Part shown: positions 35,864 to 46,822 of the stretch, in pieces
Position numbering within the stretch: position 1 is the first letter of the stretch
Layout of the letters: the number at the start of each line of letters is the position of its first letter
From: Hirundichthys speculiger
Lineage: Eukaryota; Chordata; Actinopteri; Beloniformes; Exocoetidae
Length of the DNA stretch: 64,000 nucleotides
Assembly: GCA_018398805.1 (NCBI GenBank)
Contig: JAGFBZ010000566.1
Coordinates: forward strand, 316,501-380,500
Reading direction: 5' to 3'
Position numbers and translations under genes: made by a program
Notes under the pieces: generated by a model
What the model was told of the DNA's origin: nothing
What the model saw: the letters and a program-made list of their open reading frames with translations, nothing else
The model's database searches: none

Positions 35864-36694
35864 TGAACGGTTTGAATTGTTGCTAAGCTGACTGGATCTG
35901 ACTTCCTCAAATTTACTCACGTCTTCTTTTTACTTTACATTTTCTTATCTTTGAGAAGTTTCCTCAAGTTACTGGACTCACCTGGACGTCTAACGTAGCT
36001 ACCTTTCCTTAAATGATGTCAGATTGCTCTGAGCTATCAAAGCGATCCAGTATTTCCCTTTCCTGCGTCCCTAGAACCAGAACCAGAACCAGGCCATAAA
36101 CAAACTAGATTCTTCATCTGGTTCTGGTGGGATCTGGTTCTTTAGCTGCAGCTCTGACCCTGGCCCGGTTCCTAGGACCAGAACCGGGCCAGGAACAAAC
36201 TAGATTCTTTATCTGGTTCTTTAGCTGCAGCTCTGACCTCTGACCTCTGACCTCTGACATCACATCCTGCTGTTTTTCACACACTAAACTCCAGTTTTTT
36301 CACTCGGATCGATTCTTCTTCTCAACTTGTTCCAGAACCACACGTTCCATAAACCGTCCCGTCCAGTCAGCCATCGTTTCAGCCTCATTAACATGCAGAC
36401 AGGTGAGCAGCAGCGAGGTGATTTAATCAGCGTTTACTGATCAAACAAAGAGTGAAGTTTGTTTCCTGGACGGTAAAAACTTTATGAAGCACACAAACTG
36501 CAGCAGAAACTCCAGTTGGGTTATTGTCCTGGTGTTCGGTCTGGTTGGATCAGCCACCGGCCCGGTTCTCTGCTCGCTCCCGTTTATAAAAATGTTGCTG
36601 TCGTACCTGCGCTCATCAGCAGGTACCTGAAAACCTTCCTTTCCCTCCACGTGGTCTCTCAAGTCCCGAGAAAACGGGCCCAGATCCGGCGGCT

Positions 36695-39600
36695 TTACGA
36701 CAGCTGCTTCATGTCGTACATGGGCACCTCAGACTCCTCCCCCTTGCCGTCGTCGTCGGCCGGCCTGGCGGCGTGCGGGCTGCTCTTGCGGCCCTTGGGA
36801 GGAGGGACGGGCTGGTTGGCGTCGGCGGCGCCCTCAGCTCCCTCCTGACCCTCGGCCACAGTCCTCTCCTTCCTCAGGTTGAGCTTCGCCGGGACGGTTT
36901 TGGTGATGGTCTCCTTCAGCCGCTCGCCGGACTGCTTCAGCCGCTCGCCGGACTGGCGGATCTTCTCGCGCCTCTCGGTGGTGACGATGCGCTCGCCCAG
37001 CTTGTTGACCTTGGTGCCGAGGTTCTCGCGGGTCTTGCTGATGTTCTCCTTGGAGAACGTGGCCTTGAAGCTCTCGATGCGCGTCAGGCCCGTCTTCTTC
37101 ATCCGGCCGGCCGACGAGGAGTCCGCCTCCTCCACCACCATGTACTCCTCGTCCGACTCGGGAGGCAGCTCGAACTTGTCCGGCTCCACCTCGGCCCTGG
37201 CCGCCGCGCCGCCGCCGCCGGACTCTGCTTGTTCATCTCCTGGTGCGACGGCCTTCACCTCCTGGTCACCCTGAAAGACGACACAAGATAGCGTTGAGGA
37301 AACGCAACTTTCCACGGACTGGGTTTAAAGTTTTATTTTCCTGGGCGCCGTTTAGCAGTGATGTCATGTTTAAATCGGAGCGGTTAGTGTGCAGGCCTTG
37401 ATCCCGCCTCCATAAATAACCCGCAGCACCTGTTCCTGCAGCTCAGCGCCGGGCTGCAGGAAGCTAAACATATCAGCGGGCAGCAAAGCTAGATCGCTTT
37501 CAGCTCCAGGCTGCATCACGGCGTGCATCTGTCCGCAATCAGATCAGGTTGCACAAAAATGTTGAGCCTGGAGCTGCAAACGGACCCAGAGGAGGCTGGC
37601 TCGCCCCGGTTAAAGGTCCTCGCTCATTCATGCTACGAGCCGACCAGCGCCGGCGGCGTAACGCAGCGTCTTTGACCAGCTGTCACAGCTAGCTGCACAT
37701 CAGCTAGAAACAAGGATGGAAGCTTCTCCATGACTCATCAGTTATCGTCTCACATGTGAGCTTTTCAAGGTCATAAATGTAAAGGGAACCTCCCCAAACT
37801 TCATCTGATATGAACAAGAAAACCATCTTTTAGTTTAGAGTTGACCAACCCTTCATCCCAGCGTCTGGTCTGTAGCACGCTAACGGCTGCTCCGTGATCT
37901 TGATGACATGCGTCGCTGCTACGATCTGACTCTTGGCTGACATTTCCAGTGGTTTGACAGAATGCGTGGCGGTTATAGCTAAGCTACAGGCTGCTAACAA
38001 GCTCAGACTTCTCCCCAGAAGGTTTAAAATTACAGATCTTCTCTTCATTTATCTGGAATCAAAGCTAGAAGGTTGTGGGGTTAACCGTTTCTGTGCATGT
38101 AGCTTTATCATCCCTCTACAACCTAAAAAAAGTACATTAATGGGGACTAGCAGTCAAACATAAAAGGTCACAGGTCACCTGACATCACAGCTGCAGCATC
38201 ACATCGGACTGAGACTCAGATTGGCTCCAGAGCCGGCGGTAGCCTGTTAGCGGCTAACACAGCGGCTGGAGCCAGCTTCACAAGGGGATGAGCTGACAGC
38301 TATATTAGGAGATGGTGGACGTTCAAACTCAGAATAACCTGATCTGTCAGCGCTCAGCTGGCTCAGTCACTTACAGTAGAGCAGCTCTGACAGCTCAGCT
38401 AACGGCTAACTGTCTGATCAGTGACGTCAAGAAGGAGCCCAGAGACATCTTTATCCCTCTTCATTTACCATCGGGTTGTTTTTACTCCCCTCAGAACGAA
38501 GCGATGGGACAATTTCTCAGGTCGTAGACCTAATGAAGACTTTTGAAGAGCCACCAGAGAGTTTATTCCTGCTAAAGTTACATCCAGTGATCCGTTGACG
38601 TTGGTAGCTCTGAGAGCAGCATTAGCAGTTAAGATCAAGGCTGCAGCTCATGTCCCTAACCTAGCAAACCCAGCGGAGCCGCTACCAGTTCAGCCGGTCG
38701 CTGGTCTAAAACCAGATCAGCTGCTCATAACTTAATGGAGAACATGTTTCCCACTGCTGGTGTTTCAGCGACCGGCGCCAGATTAGCATCTGTAGGTGCT
38801 TCAGTCAGTGCGTTTACATGGGAAGTTTAATTCCTCTTTAATTCAGAATTAAAGTTAAAGCCGAATAAAAGTTACCATGTAAACACTTAATTCCATATGA
38901 AAATGTCAATTCCGAATTAAACTTAATTCCGAAGTAAGTGACTGGTTTATTCTGATTTTAATTCCGCATTAAATAATTCCGCGGTCATGTATACACTCAT
39001 TCCAGTTTAAATTAATTCCCGTCTTTCTGCGCATGCTAGTTCTCTTGCCCGTCTGTCGCCATGACGCTTATATTCCACGCTGGGCTTGTTTTCAAAATGG
39101 CAGCACGCAGTAAACGGTGTTCAAGAGCAGAGACGATTTATTTAATAAATAGCTTGGAGGAACTGGAAATAATTAAAAGAACAGATGGCAGGAAACATAA
39201 AAATTGTGAGCTTTTCAAAGTTGTAGCGGCCAGGTTAAATGAAGGAGGTTTCACAGATAGAGACGCCACCCAGGTCAAAAATAAGTGGAATGTTGTTGCT
39301 AACCGAGTTAGCTAAGTTTGTTTTCTTCCGGTAGATGTAAAGACGTCCCCCCCCATCCAATCAGAACCCTTCCCAACCCCCAGACCTAAAGCGGAGTTGG
39401 ATAAAGCCGAACTAACGTGTTTTCCATGTAAACCTCAATTCGGAATTACTATTTCCATGTAAACTCAAAGGAAAATAGTTTAATTCCGGAATTATTAATT
39501 CCGAATTAAAAAACATCATGTAACCGCAGCCAGTGGGGACCACAGGCCTCATCTGGTTCCTCACTGTTCTCCATCGGGTCCCTCATACTGTGTTGCTTCA

Positions 39601-42600
39601 GGTACAGAGAGACAGGTACAGACGTGGAGGTGAGGGAGGCTACGTAGCACCTTGATTGGTTCCCAGGAGCTCGTCCCGCCCACAACCCTAACGATGTCCA
39701 CTGATGTCCTCACAGAGACGCACAAATATTTAACAAGAACTGAAGCAGTGACTTCATCTCAGGAGTTTTCATGGAGCCGTGGATGGACAGGTGGATCAGG
39801 TGGCATCTGTACTGGTTACCAGTCAGTCCATGTTCCTGTCCTGTTCCTGGTCATAGTGACCAAAGACGTGGCTGATACCAGCCCTGAAATGAGTCTCTGA
39901 GTAGAGTTCCTGCTCCTCTTCATGGAGAAGAACCAGTTGAGGTGGTTCAGGCTCCTGGATGGTTAATTGTTTCAGACCCGTCCAGCTGGGAGTCTGGACT
40001 TTTCTCTAAATGTGGAGATGAGACTCTCAGATGACAACAGCTGAACCACAGGCTGCTCTTATTCCCATTCAAGTCAACAAGCTATTGGTTGCTAATTTAA
40101 AAGCTAATTTAGTGCCATTAAAGGAAAAGAACTGTTCAGAAGATCCTCAGAGAATCAGAACATGAGTCCATCAGTGGTTGGAGATCCTGGTCTTCCTCTG
40201 CAGCATCATACAGGCGGTAAATGTAAATAAATGTTGGTGTGGTTCCTCACAGATGGAAGTCTCTCTCTGGAGGGTCAAAGGTCGTCGGAGCGACACCAGA
40301 GTCGCTGTATTTTCCTCTCTGGGTTTATTCCAGACCCGGTTTGTTTCTGGATGGTTGCTCTGTCCCACCTGACCACTAGATGTCAGTAACGGTTGAACAT
40401 CGTTACTTTAACGAGCTGAGCTGAATTGAATTGAATTGAATTGAATTTGAATTTATTTCAAACAAACATGTACATTAAAAAAAAAAACAAAAACAACAAA
40501 AAACAAATAGTAACATCTTCATATACACATAAGCTGGAAAAAGGAGTAGGAAGAAGTGCAGACGTTTTCTTAGTTCCTACCCCTTTATAACTATGAATTT
40601 ACACCATCGCCATTACTATATCTACACAATATCCATATAAATACAAACACTACATAAACATACCTATCATAAAAAATACAATATATTATATAAATTTATA
40701 TGAATATACACTATAAAAACTACATAAATATTCCTATAAATATATATGCTATATAGATAAAAATATACAACATATATTACATAACTACAACTATCCCTCC
40801 CAACATACAATATATACCACATAAATATTAATATAAATATCTAAACATATCTTAAGCAAGTATAATATACCATTTTCCCCTATTTTATTTATTTATCACA
40901 CTCCTCATTAACCCATTTCTTCTTCCATGTACCTGTTTATAATTATTTTTTTGTATCTCCTTTTAAACAGATTTATGTTTCCTGCTCCAAACTGATACAC
41001 AAGTTTTAACTTCAGTTGTATGTCGATGTTTCTACACCTGGTCAGGTGTTCGTCTGTCTGAGTTTTCTTTGTTGGTCTTTTTTTATACAAATAACTGACA
41101 TCTATGTTTACTTTCGTTGATGGTTCTCAGTAGGACAACTAATAACCTAAAAATATAACAAATACAAACATTAAAGCCATTGAAGCAGCAGCTGAATAAC
41201 CATGAAGGAACGGTTCGTTAGCGAACTCAGCGGCGTAACCTTTCAGCTGCTGACGTTCATTCAGAGCTAAAATAACCAGGTCGCCATCACGCTGGCAGCT
41301 GCTAGCGGTGAAGGCCAAAGCAGTAAAACGAAGCCGTGTGCGTGTGTGTGTGTGTGTGCGTGTGTGTGTGTGTGTGCGTGCGCTATTTCAACCCTGAGAC
41401 ATTTGTTTCAGCTGACGCTAACGTTGAAGCAGCTCAGACTTTGATGAACTAAGACGTAACGAATAAAAGCAGAAGTGTCGCATCTCGCTGCTCTTCAGTT
41501 ATCAGGATACAACGACGCCGTTAATTCTGTTATTAACGGGTCGTTTCTGTTCAGAACTTCAGAAGAATCAGAGAAATGAGATATCTGAAGGTCCAGAGTG
41601 ATTCTGCTGTGAATGTGAAATATCTCAGCTCCTCAGTTGATGACTGGACCTGTTCATCCCACCTTTACCTGATCATTATTAGCATGAGCTCAGAGCCGGT
41701 ACTGCTACTCAGTAACGGTGACAGAACCTGCTCAGATGTTCTCACGGGTCCACCAGGTTCTCGGTAACAGAAACCCAGTTGGGTCCAGGTGCCAGGTGAA
41801 CTCCAGAATCAGGTTCACGTGTTGACCTTTGAGCCTGTTTGGGGCCGAAGACACTGAAGATGTTGGATTGATTAGCATCCCAACGTCATCATGGTGAGGG
41901 GCGGAGCCTGTTCCAGGTGTCATCAGACCAGAGGTAGGGCACACCTGGACAGGTCTCCAGATCACGACAGGGACTACAACTGTTCAGGGTCATTCATCTC
42001 AGCAGGTCGTGCTCTTTGTCCTGACACAAACCCCTCCCCCATTTACCTGGGCTAGCGGCTAGCGGCTAGCGCTTTGGGAACCTCCTAGTGGTGGAGGTGG
42101 TGGGTTCAGCGTCCAGGTACACTAGTATCTGGACCTCCTGACTGGAGAACATGCTAACTCCACACAGAAGAGAACCCAGGTGGAACCAGAACCAGAACCT
42201 GCTACACTGATGGGACGGTGGACGGGCCTGGACCGTACAGGACAGGTGTGTCTCCGCAGCCTTACCTGATAGATGACCACCCTGAACTTGTTCTTGGCGA
42301 GCAGGTCTCCCTGGGTGGCCTCCACCTTCTTGACCCGGACGTTCTGGTTCTCCACCCGCACCCGGACGTCCTTGATGTGGCGGCTGACCTTGCGCGTCTT
42401 CTCCAGCAGCCGGTCGACGGTGGAGCTGGTGTTGGCGTGGTCGCTGGTGAGCTTGACCACGTCGGCCTGGATGCTCTTCACGGCGCTCTCCAGCTCCTGC
42501 TGGCGCTCCTCCATGCGCTGCTGCGTGGCCTGGACGCCGTCCATGAGGCCCGCCACGCGCTCCAGCAGCGCCATGATGCCGCCCGCGTCGTCCCCGCCGC

Positions 42601-42634
42601 CGCCGCCCGACGGCATCCCCGGCTTGTCTGCCAT
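36695..42634 (-). CDS. cavin4: Cavin-4 (MURC), muscle caveola-associated coiled-coil protein
   Basis: Two exons, 42634-42266 (123 codons, phase 0) and 37270-36695 (191 codons plus TAA), give 314 residues; human CAVIN4 has about 364. Cavins coat caveolae with caveolins, and CAVIN4 is the muscle form, acting at the sarcolemma and T-tubules. After a Gly-rich start comes the helical region 1 coiled coil (residues about 20-123): RMEERQQELESAVKSIQADV, LLEKTRKVSRHIKDVRVRVE, KNKFRVVIYQ. Exon 2 has an acidic stretch, then the basic helical region 2: FSKENISKTRENLGTKVNKL, IVTTERREKIRQSGERLKQS, and ERTVAEG near the end. HIKDV, KNKFRVVI and the QSGERL repeats point to CAVIN4 rather than CAVIN1/2/3. The upstream frame has no earlier ATG. 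It converges on the dynein and lies downstream of tmeff1. Confidence 0.93.
38812..39535. mobile_element. Harbinger/ISL2EU-like DNA element with Myb/SANT ORF
   Basis: The left end has GTGCGTTTACATGGGA and the right end CATCATGTAACCGCAGCCAGTG, roughly inverted, and both ends are followed inwards by AATTCCGAATTAA-type repeats. This ACATG-ended, AATTCC-rich layout is typical of fish PIF/Harbinger-superfamily elements. It encloses the short ORF at 39061-39315. Confidence 0.55.
39061..39315 (+). CDS. Myb/SANT-like domain ORF from a transposon
   Basis: An 84-codon ATG-to-TAG frame. Residues about 17-80 read like a Myb/SANT-like DNA-binding domain: RAETIYLINSLEEL at the first helix, KHKNCELFKVVAARLNEGGF in the middle and ATQVKNKWNVVANRV in the third helix, the usual place of the KxKWxxL motif. 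Harbinger-group elements encode such Myb-like proteins beside the transposase. No transposase partner is visible, and the frame ends early, so this is probably a remnant. Confidence 0.5.
   Translation: MTLIFHAGLVFKMAARSKRCSRAETIYLINSLEELEIIKRTDGRKHKNCELFKVVAARLNEGGFTDRDATQVKNKWNVVANRVS
40423..41100 (-). mobile_element. LINE-like 3' region, minus orientation
   Basis: GAATT repeats (40423-40447) followed by TGAATTTATTTCAAACAAAC and AAGGAGTAGGAAGAAGTGCA resemble the 3' UTR and simple-repeat tail of fish non-LTR elements read on the minus strand. The rest is AT-rich (TATAAATAT). No reverse transcriptase frame is present. Confidence 0.45.
41339..41381. repeat. GT/GC dinucleotide microsatellite
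   Basis: Alternating GTGTGTGT and GTGCGTGT over about 43 bases in the cavin4 intron. Confidence 0.85.
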
Positions 42635-42960
42635 CGCTGCTCGCCGGCCGACCCTCTCAGCTGCTGCGTCGCCGCGGTGATCCAAGGGAAGGAGGGATGA
42701 AGGAGGAAGAAATCCAGCTAAACCTGAATATCGCAGACGTGAAGATCAGCAGGTGGAAGGTGACGGACCGGTGGAGATCCAGAGGAAAAGAGGGAGAGAA
42801 CGGAGGACAAGAAGACGGGATCAGCCCTCTACGACTGGACGATGACCCGGAGTCTGCTCAGACCAACTGGGAGACTCCACCCTGCTGGGGGAGGGGGGGG
42901 GGGGGATGCTAAAAAGAGACGGGGTTGAAAAAAAGAAAAAGAGGAGGAGGAGGAAGAGTG
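42635..42960 (-). promoter_or_regulatory. Probable cavin4 5' UTR and promoter region
   Basis: This lies immediately upstream of the cavin4 start codon. It contains a GC-rich stretch nearest the ATG, then an A/G-rich tract and a G run (42889-42904) on the plus strand. I infer a promoter from position only; no clear TATA box was found. Confidence 0.3.
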
Positions 42961-43039
42961 TTGAGAGGCTCACTGTGCTTTAACAATATTTAATCAATAA
43001 TATTTAATCAATATTTGGACTTTTAATCCACCAGACCGT

Positions 43040-43175
43040 TAAAAAAAATCTCTTCAGACCTGGCGCTAACCTGTTAGCTCTTCAGACCTGGCGCTAACCA
43101 GTTAGCTCTTCAGACCTGGTGCTAACCTGTTAGCTCTTCAGACCTGGCGCTAACCAGTTAGCTCTTCAGACCTGG
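43040..43175. repeat. Short tandem repeat (about 27-28 bp, 4-5 units)
   Basis: Units of TCTTCAGACCTGGCGCTAAC plus CTGTTAGC or CAGTTAGC, upstream of cavin4. Confidence 0.85.
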
Positions 43176-43639
43176 TGCTAGCAGGTCACATGACCCCCGA
43201 GGGTCCTGAAGAACCGGTTTGCACCGTGAAGAATTTAAAAATGGAAATAGATGAACGTGTGTGAGAGATAAAGACCGACATGGATCCCAACGTTTCTCTC
43301 TGTTCTCCGCTGCTAAAAATACAGCGGCGGTAAAGTGACTCCCCGCGCTTCTTTGGGAGACGAGTCTATTAAAAGGAGTGGAAACCCCCACCCATCTATT
43401 CCTCCGTCGTCCATCCATCTATCAGCCACTTCTTCTGTCCTAATCCCTCCATCCCTCCATCCAGGTTTAGACTGCGTTAAAGCTTTCTTCACGCTAACGT
43501 TAGCCATCTTTGTTGCAGTCAGGTGGTCCAAATGTGGACTCAGGGGGCGGAGCTTGAAGGAGGGGGGGGGCAAGTTCACTTTCTACACGAACTAGTTCAG
43601 TTCACCATTTCAAAAATGAACTTAATAGTTCATTTTTAA

Positions 43640-44108
43640 TTATTAATTTAATTTTTTTAATGTTGCTTACGAAGCAATAATTAGTCAAATTGAAATACCG
43701 CTGCCCATATACTACCACACCAAAAACGGCAAATTATTTTATCCATTTAATAATTAAAAACGTATTTATAAAAGATTGGAGGATTTAAAACACATTTGTT
43801 TATATTTTGATATTTATTTATTTATTTAAATAGAAGTACTTTATCCTCCTTTTTTTTTTTTTTAAGAGACAAAAACGAGGGAGTTTTGTTATGTTTGTGG
43901 TGCGTGGGGGGGGTGAGGGGTAATGGGAGGATGGCTTTGCGACTTTGGGGTGTGTGACGGCTTTTATTTTGTTTTAATGTGCATTGTTTTTTTTATCATT
44001 ATTATTATTTTATCATTTTTATTTTTTTTTTTTTTTTATGTAAAGCACTTTGTGTTGCCTGAGGGCATGAAAAGCGTTCTATAAATAAAGTTTGATTTGA
44101 TTTGATTT
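43640..44108 (+). mobile_element. LINE 3' tail with TTTGA repeats
   Basis: TGTAAAGCACTTTGTGTTGC, then AAAAGCGTTCTATAAATAAA and (GTTTGATTTGATTTGATTT) match the characteristic 3' end and short-repeat tail of L2/Rex-type LINEs in fish. The preceding 400 AT-rich bases may belong to it. No coding part remains. Confidence 0.55.
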
Positions 44109-44109
44109 A

Positions 44110-44195
44110 ACTTTAATGACCTCTCACGGCCCACCTGCAGTACCACGACGGCCCACCAGGGGGCCGCGGCCCACAGTTTGGGAATCACTGCTCTA
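44110..44195. mobile_element. hAT-like terminal fragment
   Basis: CGGCCCACCAGGGGGCCGCG, then CCCACAGTTTGGGAATCACTG, looks like the right end of a Charlie-type hAT. The left end was not found. Confidence 0.4.
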
Positions 44196-44964
44196 CATTT
44201 TATTAAAAATATGGAGGAGCTCTGGGTAACTGTAGCTTTCATCTTCCTTCATGATCGTTTTAAACATTTGATGTTAGCTTGATGTTAGCGTGACAGCAGC
44301 GACAGCCGTGTTGCCATGTTTGATTGGTTTCCTCAGATTCATATCAGGCTCGTTGGTGGTGGATTTTAAATGAGGGTTCACTGGAAACCTGGAACGGTTT
44401 TGACCGTGCGTGAACTTTGAAAGAGCGTCGTTTACAACCATAATAAAAATATAAATAAACACCACTTAGTGCCTAAAATATCTCGTAGAAAAGGACAGGT
44501 GTGCTGGAGTGTTGCGTCAGCTGGACGGACGTGTCGTCCCGACTTCAAAGCGCTCGTCCTGTAAATCCGTCCAGAGGGGGACGTTGTCAGAGCCCTGTAA
44601 AACCCCAGATGACAGCCAGCTGAAGATTAAACCCTCGCAGGAGAAACGGCGACGGAGACGACAGACGGCGTGAGGGGAATGAGGTGAGGTGGGCGGAGCC
44701 AGGACGAACAGAGGAAGGGACTCTCCAGTGTTCAGAGAGCCTCCACCAGCTGCCGCCGTCGCTGCTATATTTATCTGCACCTCCCGGTGCCGCCGGGACC
44801 GTTCGATCTTCACCCCCCCGCTTCAGTCCAGGTGGGCGGAGTCATCGGTTTAACACGCCAGGGACCGACTGGATCAACACAAACCTGATATGAGACGGAG
44901 GCTGTCGTCGGCCCAGACAGCTGTCAGTCCAGATCAGAGTCCTGTGGACCGGTTCTGGAGACGA

Positions 44965-45048
44965 TCACCTCCCTCTGCAGGTAGATCAGAGTTTCCCCTG
45001 ATCTATCTACCTGCAGAGGGAGGTAGATAGATCAGGGGAAACGCTGGG
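44965..45048. repeat. Double palindrome (mutually exclusive hairpins)
   Basis: CCTCCCTCTGCAGGTAGATC is followed about 25 bases later by its complement, ATCTACCTGCAGAGGGAGG. GTTTCCCCTGATCTATCT is followed by its own complement, AGATAGATCAGGGGAAAC. The two inverted pairs interleave. Confidence 0.9.
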
Positions 45049-45153
45049 AACGCTGCTGCAAAGGTCAACGCTGATGTGCAGTTTCACAAAGAGGCTTCTG
45101 TTCAGCCACGTTTCTGGGATTTTAGCCTCCGTTCAGCTGATCTGGGTGGACGT

Positions 45154-45914
45154 ATGACACTAAATAGTTTCTACCTTTAAAGGTTTCAGATTAACTAGGG
45201 ATGCACGATAACTATCAGGCCGATAACTACTGGCACGATAACTATCAGGCACGATAACTATCAGGCCGATAACTACTGGCACGATAACTATCAGGCACGA
45301 TAACTATCAGGCCGATAACTATCAGGCACGATAACTATCGGCACGATAACTATCGGCACGACAACTATCAGGCCGATAACTATCGGCACGATAACTATCG
45401 GCACGATAACTATCAGGCACGACAACTATCAGGCCGATAACTACTGGCACGATAACTATCAGGCACGATAACTATCGGCACGATAACTATCGGCACGACA
45501 ACTATCAGGCCGATAACTACTGGCACGATAACTATCAGGCACGATAACTATCAGGCACGATAACTATCGGCACGATAACTATCGGAACGATAACTATCGG
45601 CACGATAACTATCAGGCACGATAACTATCAGGCACGATAACTATCGGCACGATAACTATAGGCACGACAACTATCAGGCCGATAACTACTGGCACGATAA
45701 CTATCAGGCCGATAACTATCAGGCCGATAACTATCAGGCCGATAACTATCAGGCACGATAACTATCGGCACGATAACTATCAGGCTGATAACTATCAGGC
45801 ACGATAACTATCGGCACGATAACTATCAGGCCGATAGTTTTCGTGCCGATAGTTATCGTGCATCCCTAGTTAATCTGAAACCTTTAAAGGTAGGAACTTT
45901 AGTGTCATCTGTGT
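45154..45914. repeat. Long inverted repeat around a CGATAACTATCAGG satellite
   Basis: The left arm (about 45154-45226) reads TGACACTAAA, CTACCTTTAAAGGTTTCAGA, TTAACTAGGGATGCACGATA. The right arm (about 45840-45914) is its near-perfect complement. The interior is about 40 units of 15-16 bp, GCACGATAACTATCAG or GCCGATAACTATCAG. TAGGGATGCACGATAACT is the same terminal sequence as the hAT-like element at 26526. Confidence 0.85.
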
Positions 45915-46439
45915 CTCCAGGGACCAGGAACCACCGACCGCCTGCATCAGAAACCAGGAACTAACAACCACTGGGAACGGACATCTGGATCCGTCCAGAA
46001 CCGCAGCACAGACGCTGAAAATACTGGAGACGTGTGGTTAAAGTTCAGTTTGAGGTCCCAGAAAGAACCGGAACAGACGAGCAGAGAGACCAGTTCGTGT
46101 TTTAAACGTCATAATTTAATTCTAGTGCAGCTACAACACAGTCTAAACACCAACTTCACTGGTTCATGCATTACGCAACATCTACGGTAAAATCAGGCCG
46201 GACCCCCGCAGACGTCACATGACCGGCAGCAGGGCGGGGTCACGCCGGGGTCACCTGACCTCAGAGCGGCCGAGCCGATGATCTACTCCTTCTAGCACGA
46301 TAAAGCACCAACACGGACACGTTGTTACAAATTAGAATAAAAAAGAGACCTGACACTCGTTTAAATTATCCTTACACAAAAAAACAAAAAAAACAACAGT
46401 GGAGTCCATTTCTGGACCGGCATCATCTGAAACAAAGCA

Positions 46440-46477
<38 letters not shown>

Positions 46478-46822
46478 TAACAGCTCGTACCTCATCATCT
46501 CTGAAGCAGTAGAAAAAACAGCATTTTGGTTTTCAGGTGCATCTCAATAAAACAAATAAAAACCACATAAACATGAGTCCTGCTGCAGAGCGCCCCCTGG
46601 AGGTTGAAGGTTTAATAACGAAATAACAGTGGAACCAGGTGTGTTTGATGGGGATTAAATTAAATGTTCAGAAACATTTAACATTTAGCTGTTAATCACA
46701 AAAACATCAACCAAGTCTTTGGTTTTATCCTGGATTTTTACAAATAGGTCCAAACTGTGAAAATAAACCTGATAAGTTTAAACCAGTTCATGCTGTTTTA
46801 AAAAGCTCCTTTCAGACTTGAG
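45915..46822. other. Intergenic sequence, possible tmeff1 3' UTR or flank
   Basis: This lies downstream of tmeff1 on the minus strand. It contains a TAA microsatellite (46440-46478) and AT-rich sequence. No gene is recognised. Confidence 0.4.

Larger units (their letters stand above)
37271..42265 (-). other. Intron of cavin4
   Basis: This 5-kb intron has a donor at 42265-42264 (Q then GTAAGG) and an acceptor at 37272-37271 (CTTTCAG then GGTGAC). It holds a Harbinger/ISL2EU-like fragment (38812-39535), a LINE-like tail (about 40423-41100), a GT microsatellite (41339-41381) and otherwise unremarkable sequence (37271-38800, 39540-40420, 41390-42265) in which I recognise no exon. Confidence 0.85.

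Noticed and set aside
42635..42685. Upstream start for cavin4, 17 codons earlier
   Set aside because: The upstream in-frame codon is TTG, not ATG; the first ATG is at 42634.
43313..43322. MEF2-like site CTAAAAATAC upstream of cavin4
   Set aside because: It matches only nine of ten consensus positions and lies about 680 bases from the ATG in AT-rich sequence; no second muscle motif supports it.
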